A stretch of 64,000 nt of DNA, taken from positions 62,119,533 through 62,183,532 of the forward strand of contig NC_090444.1 in assembly GCF_031143425.1 (NCBI RefSeq), given 5' to 3'. Positions within the stretch are counted from its first letter, which is position 1. Each line of letters begins with the position of its first letter. The position numbers and the translations under genes were made by a program. Below the pieces are notes generated by a model. The model ran no database searches. It was not told where the DNA came from and saw only the letters and a list, made by a program, of their open reading frames with translations. Below are positions 1-13,065 of this stretch, one piece after another. The DNA comes from Pleurodeles waltl. Taxonomy: Eukaryota > Chordata > Amphibia > Caudata > Salamandridae.

Positions 1-2900
1 CTCCTCTCCCTCCCAGCCTGTCCACACCCCTCCTTCTCCAGCCACTCCTCCCCACTGCCAGACCCCTCCTCTCCCTCCCAGCCTTTCCCCACCCCTCCTT
101 CTCCAGCCACTCCTCCCCACTGCCAGACCCCTCCTCTCCCTCCCAGCCTGTCCACACCCCTCCTTCTCCAGCCACTCCTCCCCACTGCCAGACCCCTCCT
201 CTCCCTCCCAACCTCTCCCCACCCCTCCTTCTCCAGCCACTCCTCCCCACTGCCAGACACCTCCTCTCCCTCCCAACCTCTCCCCACCCCTCCTTCTCCA
301 GCCACTCCTCCCCACTGCAGACCCCTCCTCTCCCTCCCAACCTCTCCCCACCCCTCCTTCTCCAGCCACTCCTCCCCACTGCCAGACCCCTCCTCTGTGT
401 GCCAGCCTCTCCCCACCCCTCCTTCTCCAGCCACTCCTCCCCACTGCCAGACCCCTCCTCTCCCTCCCAGCCTCTCCCCACCCCTCCTTCTCCAGCCACT
501 CCTCCACACTGCCAGACCCCTCCTCTCCCTCCCAGCCTCTTCCCACCCCTCCTTCTCCAGCCACTCCTTCCCACTGCCAGACCCCTCCTCTCCCTCCCAG
601 CCTCTCCCCACCCCTCCTTCTCCAGCCACTCCTTCACACTGCCAGACCCCTCCTCTCCCTCCCAGCCTCTTCCCACCCCTCCTTCTCCAGCCACTCCTCC
701 CCACTGCCAGACCCCTCCTCTCCCTCCCAGCCTCTCCCCACCCCTCCTTCTCCAGCCACTCCTTCCCACTGCCAGACCCTTCCTCTCCCTCCCAACCTCT
801 CCCCACCCCTCCTTCTCCAGCCACTCCTCCCCACTGCCAGACCCCTCCTCTCCCTCACAGCCTCTCCCCACCCCTCCTTCTCCAGCCACTCCTCCCCACT
901 GCCAGACCCCTCCTCTCCCTCACAGCCTCTCCCCACCCCTCCTTCTCCAGCCACTCCTCCCCAGTGCCAGACCCCTCCTCTCCCTCACAGCCTCTCCCCA
1001 CCCCTCCTTCTCCAGCCACTCCTCCCCAGTGCCAGACCCCTCCTCTCCCTCCCAGCCTCTCCCCACCCCTCCTTCTCCAGCCACTCCTCCCCACTGCCAG
1101 ACCCCTACTCTCCCTCCCAGCCTTTCCCCACCCCTCCTTCTCCAGCCACTCCTCCCCACTGCCAGACCCCTCCTCTCCCTCCCAACCTCTCCCCACCCCT
1201 CCTTCTCCAGCCACTCCTTCCCACTGCCAGACCCCTCCTCTCCCTCCCAACCTCTCCCCACCCCTCCTTCTCAGCCACTCCTCCCCACTGCCAGACCCCT
1301 CCTCTCCCTCCCGGCCTCTCCCCACCCCTCCTTCTCCAGCCACTCCTCCCCACTGCCAGACCCCTCCTCTCCCTCCCGGCCTGTCCCCACCCCTCCTTCT
1401 CCAGCCACTCCTCCCCACTGCCAGACCCCTCCTCTCCCTCCCAACCTCTCCCCACCCCTCCTTCTCCAGCCACTCCTCCCCACTGCCAGACCCCTCCTCT
1501 CCCACCCAACCTCTCCCCACCCCTCCTTCTCCAGCCACTCCTCCCCACTGCCAGACCCCTCCTCTCCCACCCAGCCTGTCCACACCCCTCCTTCTCCAGC
1601 CACTCCTCCCCACTGCCAGACCCCTCCTCTCCCACCCAGCCTCTCCCCACCCCTCCTTCTCCAGCCACTCCTCCCCACTGCCAGACCCCTCCTCTCCCTC
1701 CCAGCCTGTCCCCACCCCTCTTTCTCCAGCCACTCTTGCCCACTGCCAGACCCCTCCTCTCCCTCCCAGCCTCTCCCCACCCCTCCTTCTCCAGCCACTC
1801 CTCCCCACTGCCAGACCCCTCCTCTCCCTCCCAGCCTCTCCCCACCCCTCCTTCTCCAGCCACTCCTCCCCAGTGCCAGACCCCTCCTCTCCCTCCCAGC
1901 CTCTCCCCACCCCTCCTTCTCCAGCCACTCCTCCCCACTGCCAGACCCCTCCTCTCCCTCCCAGCCTGTCCCCACCCCTCTTTCTCCAGCCACTCTTCCC
2001 CACTGCCAGACCCCTCCTCTCCCTCCCAGCCTTTCCCCACCCCTCCTTCTCCAGCCACTCCTCCCCACTGCCAGACCCCTCCTCTCCCTCCCAGCCTTTC
2101 CCCACCCCTCCTTCTCCAGCCACTCCTCCCCACTGCCAGACCCCTCCTCTCCCTCCCAGCCTCTCCCCACCCCTCCTTCTCCAGCCACTCCTCCCCACTG
2201 CCAGACCCCTCCTCTCCCTCCCAGCCTCTCCCCACCCCTCCTTCTCCAGCCACTCCTCCCCACTGCCAGACCCCTCCTCTCCCTCCCAGCCTCTCCCCAC
2301 CCCTCCTTCTCCAGCCACTCCTCCCCACTGCCAGACCCCTCCTCTCCCTCCCAGCCTGTCCACACCCCTCCTTCTCCAGCCACTCCTCCCCACTGCCAGA
2401 CCCCTCCTCTCCCTCCCAGCCTTTCCCCACCCCTCCTTCTCCAGCCACTCCTCCCCACTGCCAGACCCCTCCTCTCCCTCCCAGCCTGTCCACACCCCTC
2501 CTTCTCCAGCCACTCCTTACCACTGCCAGACCCCTCCTCTCCCTCCCAACCTCTCCCCACCCCTCCTTCTCCAGCCACTCCTCCCCACTGCCAGACACCT
2601 CCTCTCCCTCCCAACCTCTCCCCACCCCTCCTTCTCCAGCCACTCCTCCCCACTGCAGACCCCTCCTCTCCCTCCCAACCTCTCCCCACCCCTCCTTCTC
2701 CAGCCACTCCTCCCCACTGCCAGACCCCTCCTCTGTGTGCCAGCCTCTCCCCACCCCTCCTTCTCCAGCCACTCCTCCCCACTGCCAGACCCCTCCTCTC
2801 CCTCCCAGCCTCTCCCCACCCCTCCTTCTCCAGCCACTCCTCCACACTGCCAGACCCCTCCTCTCCCTCCCAGCCTCTTCCCACCCCTCCTTCTCCAGCC
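1..2900. repeat. Second higher-order duplication in the array, offset 2,338 bp
   Basis: The unique CTCTGTGTGCC variant occurs at about 394 and again at about 2,732. In both places it is preceded by a unit shortened to CACTGCAGACC and followed by the CTCCACACTGCC and CCTCTTCCC variants. Positions 1 to about 560 therefore match about 2,339 to 2,900 with an offset of 2,338 bases, which is 36 units less two deleted bases. This pair differs in offset from the 2.4-kb blocks further right, so it is a separate duplication event. Confidence 0.8.
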
Positions 2901-3295
2901 ACTCCTCCCCACTGCCAGACCCCTCCTCTCCCTCCCAGCCTGTCCCCACCCCTCTTTCTCCAGCCACTCTTCCCCACTGCCAGACCCCTCCTCTCCCTCC
3001 CAGCCTTTCCCCACCCCTCCTTCTCCAGCCACTCCTCCCCACTGCCAGACCCCTCCTCTCCCTCCCAGCCTTTCCCCACCCCTCCTTCTCCAGCCACTCC
3101 TCCCCACTGCCAGACCCCTCCTCTCCCTCCCAGCCTCTCCCCACCCCTCCTTCTCCAGCCACTCCTCCCCACTGCCAGACCCCTCCTCTCCCTCCCAACC
3201 TCTCCCCACCCCTCCTTCTCCAGCCACACCTCCCCACTGCCAGACCCCTCCTCTCCCTCCCAGCCTCTCCCCACCCCTCCTTCTCCAGCCACTTC

Positions 3296-6200
3296 TCCAC
3301 ACTGCCAGACCCCTCCTCTCCCTCCCAGCCTCTTCCCACCCCTCCTTCTCCAGCCACTCCTCCCCACTGCCAGACCCCTCCTCTCCCTCCCAGCCTGTCC
3401 CCACCCCTCTTTCTCCAGCCGCTCCTCCCCACTGCCAGACCCCTCCTCTCCCTCCCAGCCTCTCCCCACCCCTCCTTCTCCAGCCACTCCTCCCCACTGC
3501 CAGACCCCTCCTCTCCCTCCCAGCCTTTCCCCACCCCTCCTTCTCCAGCCACTCCTCCCCACTGCCAGACCCCTCCTCTCCCTCCCAGCCTTCCCCACCC
3601 CTCCTTCTCCAGCCACTCTTCCCCACTGCCAGACCCCTCCTCTCCCTCCCAGCCTCTCCCCACCCCTCCTTCTCCAGCCACTCCTCCCCACTGCCAGACC
3701 CCTCCTCTCCCTCCCAGCTTTCCCCACCCCTCCTTCTCCAGCCACTCCTCCCCACTGCCAGACCCCTCCTCTCCCTCCCAGCCTCTCCCCACCCCTCTTT
3801 CTCCAGCCACTCCTCCCCACTGCCAGACCCCTCCTCTCCCTCCCAGCCTCTCCCCACCCCTCCTTCTCCAGCCGCTCCTCCCCACTGCCAGACCCCTCCT
3901 CTCCCTCCCAGCCTCTCCCCACCCCTCCTTCTCCAGCCGCTCCTCCCCACTGCCAGACCCCTCCTCTCCCTCCCAGCTTTCCCCACCCCTCCTTCTCCAG
4001 CCACTCCTCCCCACTGCCAGACCCCTCCTCTCCCTCCCAGCCTTCCCCACCCCTCCTTCTCCAGCCACTCTTCCCCACTGCCAGACCCCTCCTCTCCCTC
4101 CCAGCCTTCCCCACCCCTCCTTCTCCAGCCACTCTTCCCCACTGCCAGACCCCTCCTCTCCCTCCCAGCCTCTCCCCACCCCTCCTTCTCCAGCCACTCC
4201 TCCCCACTGCCAGACCCCTCCTCTCCCACCCAGCCTTTCCCCACCCCTCCTTCTCCAGCCACTCCTCCCCACTGCCAGACCCCTCCTCTCCCTCCCAGCC
4301 TCTCCCCACCCCTCCTTCTCCAGCCACTCCTCCCCACTGCCAGACCCCTCCTCTCCCTCCCAGCCTTTCCCCACCCCTCCTTCTCCAGCCACTCCTCCCC
4401 ACTGCCAGACCCCTCCTCTCCCTCCCAGCCTTTCCCCACCCCTCCTTCTCCAGCCACTCCTCCCCACTGCCAGACCCCTCCTCTCCCTCCCAGCCTTTCC
4501 CCACCCCTCCTTCTCCAGCCACTCCTCCCCACTGCCAGACCCCTCCTCTCCCTCCCAGCCTCTCCCCACCCCTCCTTCTCCAGCCACTCCTCCCCACTGC
4601 CAGACCCCTCCTCTCCCTCCCAGCCTGTCCACACCCCTCCTTCTCCAGCCACTCCTCCCCACTGCCAGACCCCTCCTCTCCCTCCCAGCCTTTCCCCACC
4701 CCTCCTTCTCCAGCCACTCCTCCCCACTGCCAGACCCCTCCTCTCCCTCCCAGCCTGTCCACCCCTCCTTCTCCAGCCACTCCTCCCCACTGCCAGACCC
4801 CTCCTCTCCCTCCCAGCCTCTCCCCACCCCTCCTTCTCCAGCCTCTCCTCCCCACTGCCAGACCCCTCCTCTCCCTCCCAGCCTCTCCCCACCCCTCCTT
4901 CTCCAGCCACTCCTCCCCACTGCCAGACCCCTCCTCTCCCTCCCAACCTCTCCCCACCCCTCCTTCTCCAGCCACTCCTCCCCACTGCCAGACCCCACCT
5001 CTCCCTCCCAACCTCTCCCCACCCCTCCTTCTCCAGCCACTCCTCCCCACTGCCAGACCCCTCCTCTCCCTCCCAACCTCTCCCCACCCCTCCTTCTCCA
5101 GCCACTCCTCCCCACTGCCAGACCCCTCCTCTCCCTCCCAGCCTCTCCCCACCCCTCCTTCTCCAGCCACTCCTCCCCACTGCCAGACCCCTCCTCTCCC
5201 TCCCAGCCTCTCCCCACCCCTCCTTCTCCAGCCACTCCTCCCCACTGCCAGACCCCTCCTCTCCCTCCCAGCCTCTCCCCACCCCTCCTTCTCCAGCCAC
5301 TCCTCCCCACTGCCAGACCCCTCCTCTCCCTCCCAGCCTGTCCCCACCCCTCTTTCTCCAGCCACTCCTGCCCACTGCCAGACCCCTCCTCTCCCTCCCA
5401 GCCTCTCCCCACCCCTCCTTCTCCAGCCACTCCTCCCCACTGCCAGACCCCTCCTCTCCCTCCCAGCCTCTCCCCACCCCTCCTTCTCCAGCCACTCCTC
5501 CCCACTGCCAGACCCCTCCTCTCCCTCCCAGCCTCTCCCCACCCCTCCTTCTCCAGCCACTCCTCCCCACTGCCAGACCCCTCCTCTCCCTCCCAACCTC
5601 TCCCCACCCCTCCTTCTCCAGCCACACCTCCCCACTGCCAGACCCCTCCTCTCCCTCCCAGCCTCTCCCCACCCCTCCTTCTCCAGCCACTCCTCCACAC
5701 TGCCAGACCCCTCCTCTCCCTCCCAGCCTCTTCCCACCCCTCCTTCTCCAGCCACTCCTCCCCACTGCCAGACCCCTCCTCTCCCTCCCAGCCTGTCCCC
5801 ACCCCTCTTTCTCCAGCCACTCTTCCCCACTGCCAGACCCCTCCTCTCCCTCCCAGCCTTTCCCCACCCCTCCTTCTCCAGCCACTCCTCCCCACTGCCA
5901 GACCCCTCCTCTCCCTCCCAGCCTTTCCCCACCCCTCCTTCTCCAGCCACTCCTCCCCACTGCCAGACCCCTCCTCTCCCTCCCAGCCTCTCCCCACCCC
6001 TCCTTCTCCAGCCACTCCTCCCCACTGCCAGACCCCTCCTCTCCCTCCCAGCCTCTCCCCACCCCTCCTTCTCCAGCCGCTCCTCCCCACTGCCAGACCC
6101 CTCCTCTCCCTCCCAGCTTTCCCCACCCCTCCTTCTCCAGCCACTTCTCCACACTGCCAGACCCCTCCTCTCCCTCCCAGCCTCTCCCCACCCCTCTTTC

Positions 6201-9150
6201 TCCAGCCACTCCTCCCCACTGCCAGACCCCTCCTCTCCCTCCCAGCCTCTCCCCACCCCTCCTTCTCCAGCCGCTCCTCCCCACTGCCAGACCCCTCCTC
6301 TCCCTCCCAGCCTCTCCCCACCCCTCCTTCTCCAGCCGCTCCTCCCCACTGCCAGACCCCTCCTCTCCCTCCCAGCTTTCCCCACCCCTCCTTCTCCAGC
6401 CACTCCTCCCCACTGCCAGACCCCTCCTCTCCCTCCCAGCCTTCCCCACCCCTCCTTCTCCAGCCACTCTTCCCCACTGCCAGACCCCTCCTCTCCCTCC
6501 CAGCCTTCCCCACCCCTCCTTCTCCAGCCACTCTTCCCCACTGCCAGACCCCTCCTCTCCCTCCCAGCCTCTCCCCACCCCTCCTTCTCCAGCCACTCCT
6601 CCCCACTGCCAGACCCCTCCTCTCCCACCCAGCCTTTCCCCACCCCTCCTTCTCCAGCCACTCCTCCCCACTGCCAGACCCCTCCTCTCCCTCCCAGCCT
6701 CTCCCCACCCCTCCTTCTCCAGCCACTCCTCCCCACTGCCAGACCCCTCCTCTCCCTCCCAGCCTTTCCCCACCCCTCCTTCTCCAGCCACTCCTCCCCA
6801 CTGCCAGACCCCTCCTCTCCCTCCCAGCCTTTCCCCACCCCTCCTTCTCCAGCCACTCCTCCCCACTGCCAGACCCCTCCTCTCCCTCCCAGCCTTTCCC
6901 CACCCCTCCTTCTCCAGCCACTCCTCCCCACTGCCAGACCCCTCCTCTCCCTCCCAGCCTCTCCCCACCCCTCCTTCTCCAGCCACTCCTCCCCACTGCC
7001 AGACCCCTCCTCTCCCTCCCAGCCTGTCCACACCCCTCCTTCTCCAGCCACTCCTCCCCACTGCCAGACCCCTCCTCTCCCTCCCAGCCTTTCCCCACCC
7101 CTCCTTCTCCAGCCACTCCTCCCCACTGCCAGACCCCTCCTCTCCCTCCCAGCCTGTCCACCCCTCCTTCTCCAGCCACTCCTCCCCACTGCCAGACCCC
7201 TCCTCTCCCTCCCAGCCTCTCCCCACCCCTCCTTCTCCAGCCTCTCCTCCCCACTGCCAGACCCCTCCTCTCCCTCCCAACCTCTCCCCACCCCTCCTTC
7301 TCCAGCCACTCCTCCCCACTGCCAGACCCCACCTCTCCCTCCCAACCTCTCCCCACCCCTCCTTCTCCAGCCACTCCTCCCCACTGCCAGACCCCTCCTC
7401 TCCCACCCAGCCTTTCCCCACCCCTCCTTCTCCAGCCACTCCTCCCCACTGCCAGACCCCTCCTCTCCCTCCCAGCCTCTCCCCACCCCTCCTTCTCCAG
7501 CCACTCCTCCCCACTGCCAGACCCCTCCTCTCCCTCCCAGCCTTTCCCCACCCCTCCTTCTCCAGCCACTCCTCCCCACTGCCAGACCCCTCCTCTCCCT
7601 CCCAGCCTCTCCCCACCCCTCCTTCTCCAGCCACTCCTCCCCACTGCCAGACCCCTCCTCTCCCTCCCAGCCTCTCACCACCCCTCCTTCTCCAGCCACT
7701 CCTCCCCACTGCCAGACCCCTCCTCTCCCTCCCAGCCTCTCCCCACCCCTCCTTCTCCAGCCACTCCTCCCCACTGCCAGACCCCTCCTCTCCCTCCCAG
7801 CCTCTCCCCACCCCTCCTTCTCCAGCCACTCCTCCCCACTGCCAGACCCCTCCTCTCCCTCCCAGCCTCTCCCCACCCCTCCTTCTCCAGCCACTCCTCC
7901 CCACTGCCAGACCCCTCCTCTCCCTCCCAACCTCTCCCCACCCCTCCTTCTCCAGCCACTCCTCCCCACTGCCAGACCCCTCCTCTCCCTCCCAACCTCT
8001 CCCCACCCCTCCTTCTCCAGCCACACCTCCCCACTGCCAGACCCCTCCTCTCCCTCCCAGCCTCTCCCCACCCCTCCTTCTCCAGCCACTCCTCCACACT
8101 GCCAGACCCCTCCTCTCCCTCCCAGCCTCTTCCCACCCCTCCTTCTCCAGCCACTCCTCCCCACTGCCAGACCCCTCCTCTCCCTCCCAGCCTGTCCCCA
8201 CCCCTCCTTCTCCAGCCACTCCTCCCCACTGCCAGACCCCTCCTCTCCCTCCCAGCCTTTCCCCACCCCTCCTTCTCCAGCCACTCCTCCCCACTGCCAG
8301 ACCCCTCCTCTCCCTCCCAGCCTCTCCCCACCCCTCCTTCTCCAGCCACTCCTCCCCACTGCCAGACCCCTCCTCTCCCTCCCAGCCTCTCCCCACCCCT
8401 CCTTCTCCAGCCACTCCTCCCCACTGCCAGACCCCTCCTCTCCCTCCCAGCCTCTCCCCACCCCTCCTTCTCCAGCCACTCCTCCCCACTGCCAGACCCC
8501 TCCTCTCCCTCCCAACCTCTCCCCACCCCTCCTTCTCCAGCCACTTCTCCACACTGCCAGACCCCTCCTCTCCCTCCCAGCCTCTCCCCACCCCTCTTTC
8601 TCCAGCCACTCCTCCCCACTGCCAGACCCCTCCTCTCCCTCCCAGCCTCTCCCCACCCCTCCTTCTCCAGCCGCTCCTCCCCACTGCCAGACCCCTCCTC
8701 TCCCTCCCAGCCTCTCCCCACCCCTCCTTCTCCAGCCGCTCCTCCCCACTGCCAGACCCCTCCTCTCCCTCCCAGCTTTCCCCACCCCTCCTTCTCCAGC
8801 CACTCCTCCCCACTGCCAGACCCCTCCTCTCCCTCCCAGCCTTCCCCACCCCTCCTTCTCCAGCCACTCTTCCCCACTGCCAGACCCCTCCTCTCCCTCC
8901 CAGCCTTCCCCACCCCTCCTTCTCCAGCCACTCTTCCCCACTGCCAGACCCCTCCTCTCCCTCCCAGCCTCTCCCCACCCCTCCTTCTCCAGCCACTCCT
9001 CCCCACTGCCAGACCCCTCCTCTCCCACCCAGCCTTTCCCCACCCCTCCTTCTCCAGCCACTCCTCCCCACTGCCAGACCCCTCCTCTCCCTCCCAGCCT
9101 CTCCCCACCCCTCCTTCTCCAGCCACTCCTCCCCACTGCCAGACCCCTCC
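3296..9150. repeat. Higher-order repeat of about 2.4 kb inside the minisatellite
   Basis: Rare unit variants recur in the same order at a spacing of about 2,400 bases, or 37 units. The CTCCACACTGCC unit followed by CCTCTTCCC lies near 3,296, 5,695 and 8,095. The unit with CCTCTCCCCACCCCTCTTTC recurs near 3,783, 6,181 and 8,581. The CTCTCCCACCCAGCC variant recurs near 4,223, 6,623 and 9,023. The match between copies one and two continues past 7,200 (the CCAGCCTCTCC variant near 4,850 and 7,247) with loss of a unit, and the third copy decays after about 9,150. This shows segmental amplification of blocks of units on top of single-unit slippage. Confidence 0.85.
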
Positions 9151-12100
9151 TCTCCCTCCCAGCCTTCCCCACCCCTCCTTCTCCAGCCACTCTTCCCCAC
9201 TGCCAGACCCCTCCTCTCCCTCCCAGCCTCTCACCACCCCTCCTTCTCCAGCCACTCCTCCCCACTGCCAGACCCCTCCTCTCCCTCCCAGCCTGTCCAC
9301 ACCCCTCCTTCTCCAGCCACTCCTCCCCACTGCCAGACCCCTCCTCTCCCTCCCAGCCTTTCCCCACCCCTCCTTCTCCAGCCACTCCTCCCCACTGCCA
9401 GACCCCTCCTCTCCCTCCCAGCCTTTCCCCACCCCTCCTTCTCCAGCCACTCCTCCCCACTGCCAGACCCCTCCTCTCCCTCCCAGCCTCTCCCCACCCC
9501 TCCTTCTCCAGCCACTCCTCCCCACTGCCAGACCCCTCCTCTCCCTCCCAGCCTCTCCCCACCCCTCCTTCTCTAGCCACTCCTCCCCACTGCCAGACCC
9601 CTCCTCTCCCTCCCAACCTCTCCCCACCCTTCCTTCTCCAGCCACTCCTCCCCACTGCCAGACCCCACCTCTCCCTCCCAGCCTGTCCCCACCCCTCTTT
9701 CTCCAGCCACTCTTGCCCACTGCCAGACCCCTCCTCTCCCTCCCAGCCTCTCCCCACCCCTCCTTCTCCAGCCACACCTCCCCACTGCCAGACCCCTCCT
9801 CTCCCTCCCAGCCTCTCCCCACCCCTCCTTCTCCAGCCACTCCTCCCCACTGCCAGACCCCTCCTCTCCCTCCCAGCCTCTCCCCACCCCTCCTTCTCCA
9901 GCCACTCCTCCCCACTGCCAGACCCCTCCTCTCCCTCCCAGCCTGTCCCCACCCCTCTTTCTCCAGCCACTCTTCCCCACTGCCAGACCCCTCCTCTCCC
10001 TCCCAGCCTTTCCCCACCCCTCCTTCTCCAGCCACTCCTCCACACTGCCAGACCCCTCCTCTCCCTCCCAGCCTCTCCCCACCCCTCTTTCTCCAGCCAC
10101 TCCTCCCCACTGCCAGACCCCTCCTCTCCCTCCCAACCTCTCCCCACCCCTCCTTCTCCAGCCACTCCTCCCCACTGCCAGACCCCTCCTCTCCCTCCCA
10201 GCCTCTCCCCACCCCTCCTTCTCCAGCCACTCCTCCCCACTGCCAGACCCCTCCTCTCCCTCCCAGCTTTCCCCACCCCTCCTTCTCCAGCCACTCCTCC
10301 CCACTTCCAGACCCCTCCTCTCCCTCCCAGCCTTCCCCACCCGTCCTTCTCCAGCCACTCTTCCCCACTGCCAGACCCCTCCTCTCCCTCCCAGCCTCTC
10401 CCCACCCCTCCTTCTCCAGCCACTCCTCCCCACTGCCAGACCCCTCCTCTCCCTCCCAACCTCTCCCCACCCCTCCTTCTCCAGCCACTCCTCCCCACTG
10501 CCAGACCCCTCCTCTCCCACCCAGCCTTTCCCCACCCCTCCTTCTCCAGCCACTCCTCCCCACTGCCAGACCCCTCCTCTCCCTCCCAGCCTCTCCCCAC
10601 CCCTCCTTCTCCAGCCACTCCTCCCCACTGCCAGACCCCTCCTCTCCCTCCCAGCCTTTCCCCACCCCTCCTTCTCCAGCCACTCCTCCCCACTGCCAGA
10701 CCCCTCCTCTCCCTCCCAGCCTCTCCCCACCCCTCCTTCTCCAGCCACTCCTCCCCACTGCCAGACCCCTCCTCTCCCTCCCAACCTCTCCCCACCCCTC
10801 CTTCTCCAGCCACTCCTCCCCACTGCCAGACCCCTCCTCTCCCTCCCAGCCTGTCCACACCCCTCCTTCTCCAGCCACTCCTCCCCACTGCCAGACCCCT
10901 CCTCTCCCTCCCAACCTCTCCCCACCCCTCCTTCTCCAGCCACTCCACCCCACTGCCAGACCCCTCCTCTCCCTCCCAACCTCTCCCCACCCCTCCTTCT
11001 CCAGCCACTCCTCCCCACTGCCAGACCCCTCCTCTCCCTCCCAGCCTCTCCCCACCCCTCCTTCTCCAGCCACTCCTCCCCACTGCCAGACCCCTCCTCT
11101 CCCTCCCAGCCTCTCCCCGCCCCTCCTTCTCCAGCCACTCCTCCCCACTGCCAGACCCCTCCTCTCCCACCCAGCCTCTCCCCACCCCTCCTTCTCCAGC
11201 CACTCCTCCCCACTGCCAGACCCCTCCTCTCCCTCCCAGCCTCTCCCCACCCCTCCTTCTCCAGCCACTCCTCCCCACTGCCAGACCCCTCCTCTCCCTC
11301 CCAGCCTGTCCCCACCCCTCTTTCTCCAGCCACTCCTGCCCACTGCCAGACCCCTCCTCTCCCTCCCAGCCTCTCCCCACCCCTCCTTCTCCAGCCACAC
11401 CTCCCCACTGCCAGACCCCTCCTCTCCCACCCAGCCTCTCCCCACCCCTCCTTCTCCAGCCACTCCTCCCCACTGCCAGACCCCTCCTCTCCCTCGCAGC
11501 CTGTCCCCACCCCTCTTTCTCCAGCCACTCCTGCCCACTGCCAGACCCCTCCTCTCCCTCCCAGCCTCTCCCCACCCCTCCTTCTCCAGCCACTCCTCCC
11601 CACTGCCAGACCCCTCCTCTCCCTCCCAACCTCTCCCCACCCCTCCTTCTCCAGCCACACCTCCCCACTGCCAGACCCCTCCTCTCCCACCCAGCCTTTC
11701 CCCACCCCTCCTTCTCCAGCCACTCCTCCCCACTGCCAGACCCCTCCTCTCCCTCCCAGCCTCTCCCCACCCCTCCTTCTCCAGCCACTCCTCCCCACTG
11801 CCAGACCCCTCCTCTCCCTCCCAGCCTGTCCCCACCCCTCTTTCTCCAGCCACTCTTGCCCACTGCCAGACCCCTCCTCTCCCTCCCAGCCTCTCCCTAC
11901 CCCTCCTTCTCCAGCCACTCCTCCCCACTGCCAGACCCCTCCTCTCCCTCCCAGCCTCTCCCCACCCCTCCTTCTCCAGCCACTCCTCCCCACTGCCAGA
12001 CCCCTCCTCTCCCTCCCAACCTCTCCCCACCCCTCCTTCTCCAGCCACACCTCCCCACTGCCAGACCCCTCCTCTCCCACCCAGCCTTTCCCCACCCCTC

Positions 12101-13065
12101 CTTCTCCAGCCACTCCTCCCCACTGCCAGACCCCTCCTCTCCCTCCCAGCCTCTCCCCACCCCTCCTTCTCCAGCCACTCCTCCCCACTGCCAGACCCCT
12201 CCTCTCCCTCCCAGCCTCTCCCCACCCCTCTTTCTCCAGCCACTCTTGCCCACTGCCAGACCCCTCCTCTCCCTCCCAGCCTGTCCCCACCCCTCTTTCT
12301 CCAGCCACTCTTGCCCACTGCCAGACCCCTCCTCTCCCTCCCAGCCTCTCCCCACCCCTCCTTCTCCAGCCACTCCTCCCCACTGCCAGACCCCTCCTCT
12401 CCCTCCCAGCCTCTCCCCACCCCTCCTTCTCCAGCCACTCCTCCCCACTGCCAGACCCCTCCTCTCCCTCCCAGCCTTTCCCCACCCCTCTTTCTCCAGC
12501 CACTCCTCCCCACTGCCAGACCCCTCCTCTCCCTCCCAGCCTGTCCCCACCCCTCTTTCTCCAGCCACTCTTGCCCACTGCCAGACCCCTCCTCTCCCTC
12601 CCAGCCTCTCCCCACCCCTCCTTCTCCAGCCACTCCTCCCCACTGCCAGACCCCTCCTCTCCCTCCCAGCCTCTCCCCACCCCTCCTTCTCCAGCCACTC
12701 CTCCCCACTGCCAGACCCCTCCTCTCCCTCCCAGCCTCTCCCCACCCCTCCTTCTCCAGCCACTCCTCCCCACTGCCAGACCCCTCCTCTCCCTCCCAGC
12801 CTGTCCCCACCCCTCTTTCTCCAGCCACTCTTCCCCACTGCCAGACCCCTCCTCTCCCTCCCAGCCTTTCCCCACCCCTCCTTCTCCAGCCACTCCTCCA
12901 CACTGCCAGACCCCTCCTCTCCCTCCCAGCCTCTCCCCACCCCTCCTTCTCCAGCCACTCCTCCCCACTGCCAGACCCCTCCTCTCCCTCCCAGCCTCTC
13001 CCCACCCCTCCTTCTCCAGCCACTCCTCCCCACTGCCAGACCCCTCCTCTCCCTCCCAGCCTTCC

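Larger units (their letters stand above)
1..13065. repeat. Giant 65-bp minisatellite array, about 200 copies
   Basis: The sequence repeats every 65 bases from position 1, mid-unit, to about 13,065, so the array continues beyond the left edge. The unit reads as a C/T-rich strand with the landmarks CCCTCCCAGCCTCTCC, ACCCCTCCTTCTCCAG and CCACTGCCAGA. Variants are mostly single substitutions (CTCTCC to CTTTCC or CTGTCC, CCAGCC to CCAACC, CTCCCC to CTTCCC), with a minority of 63-64-base units that lack one or two bases. CpG is nearly absent from the consensus and appears only in variants such as AGCCGCTCC and CCGGCC. Because 65 is not a multiple of three and no frame contains a stop, very long open frames appear on both strands; their translations only cycle the unit and are not proteins. 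The right border is clean, passing into unique sequence after the last CCCAGCCTTCCC. Confidence 0.98.

Noticed and set aside
1..13065. Possible CRISPR-like or regularly spaced array
   Set aside because: The whole 65-bp unit is repeated without unique spacers, and the setting is a eukaryotic genome rich in retrotransposons.
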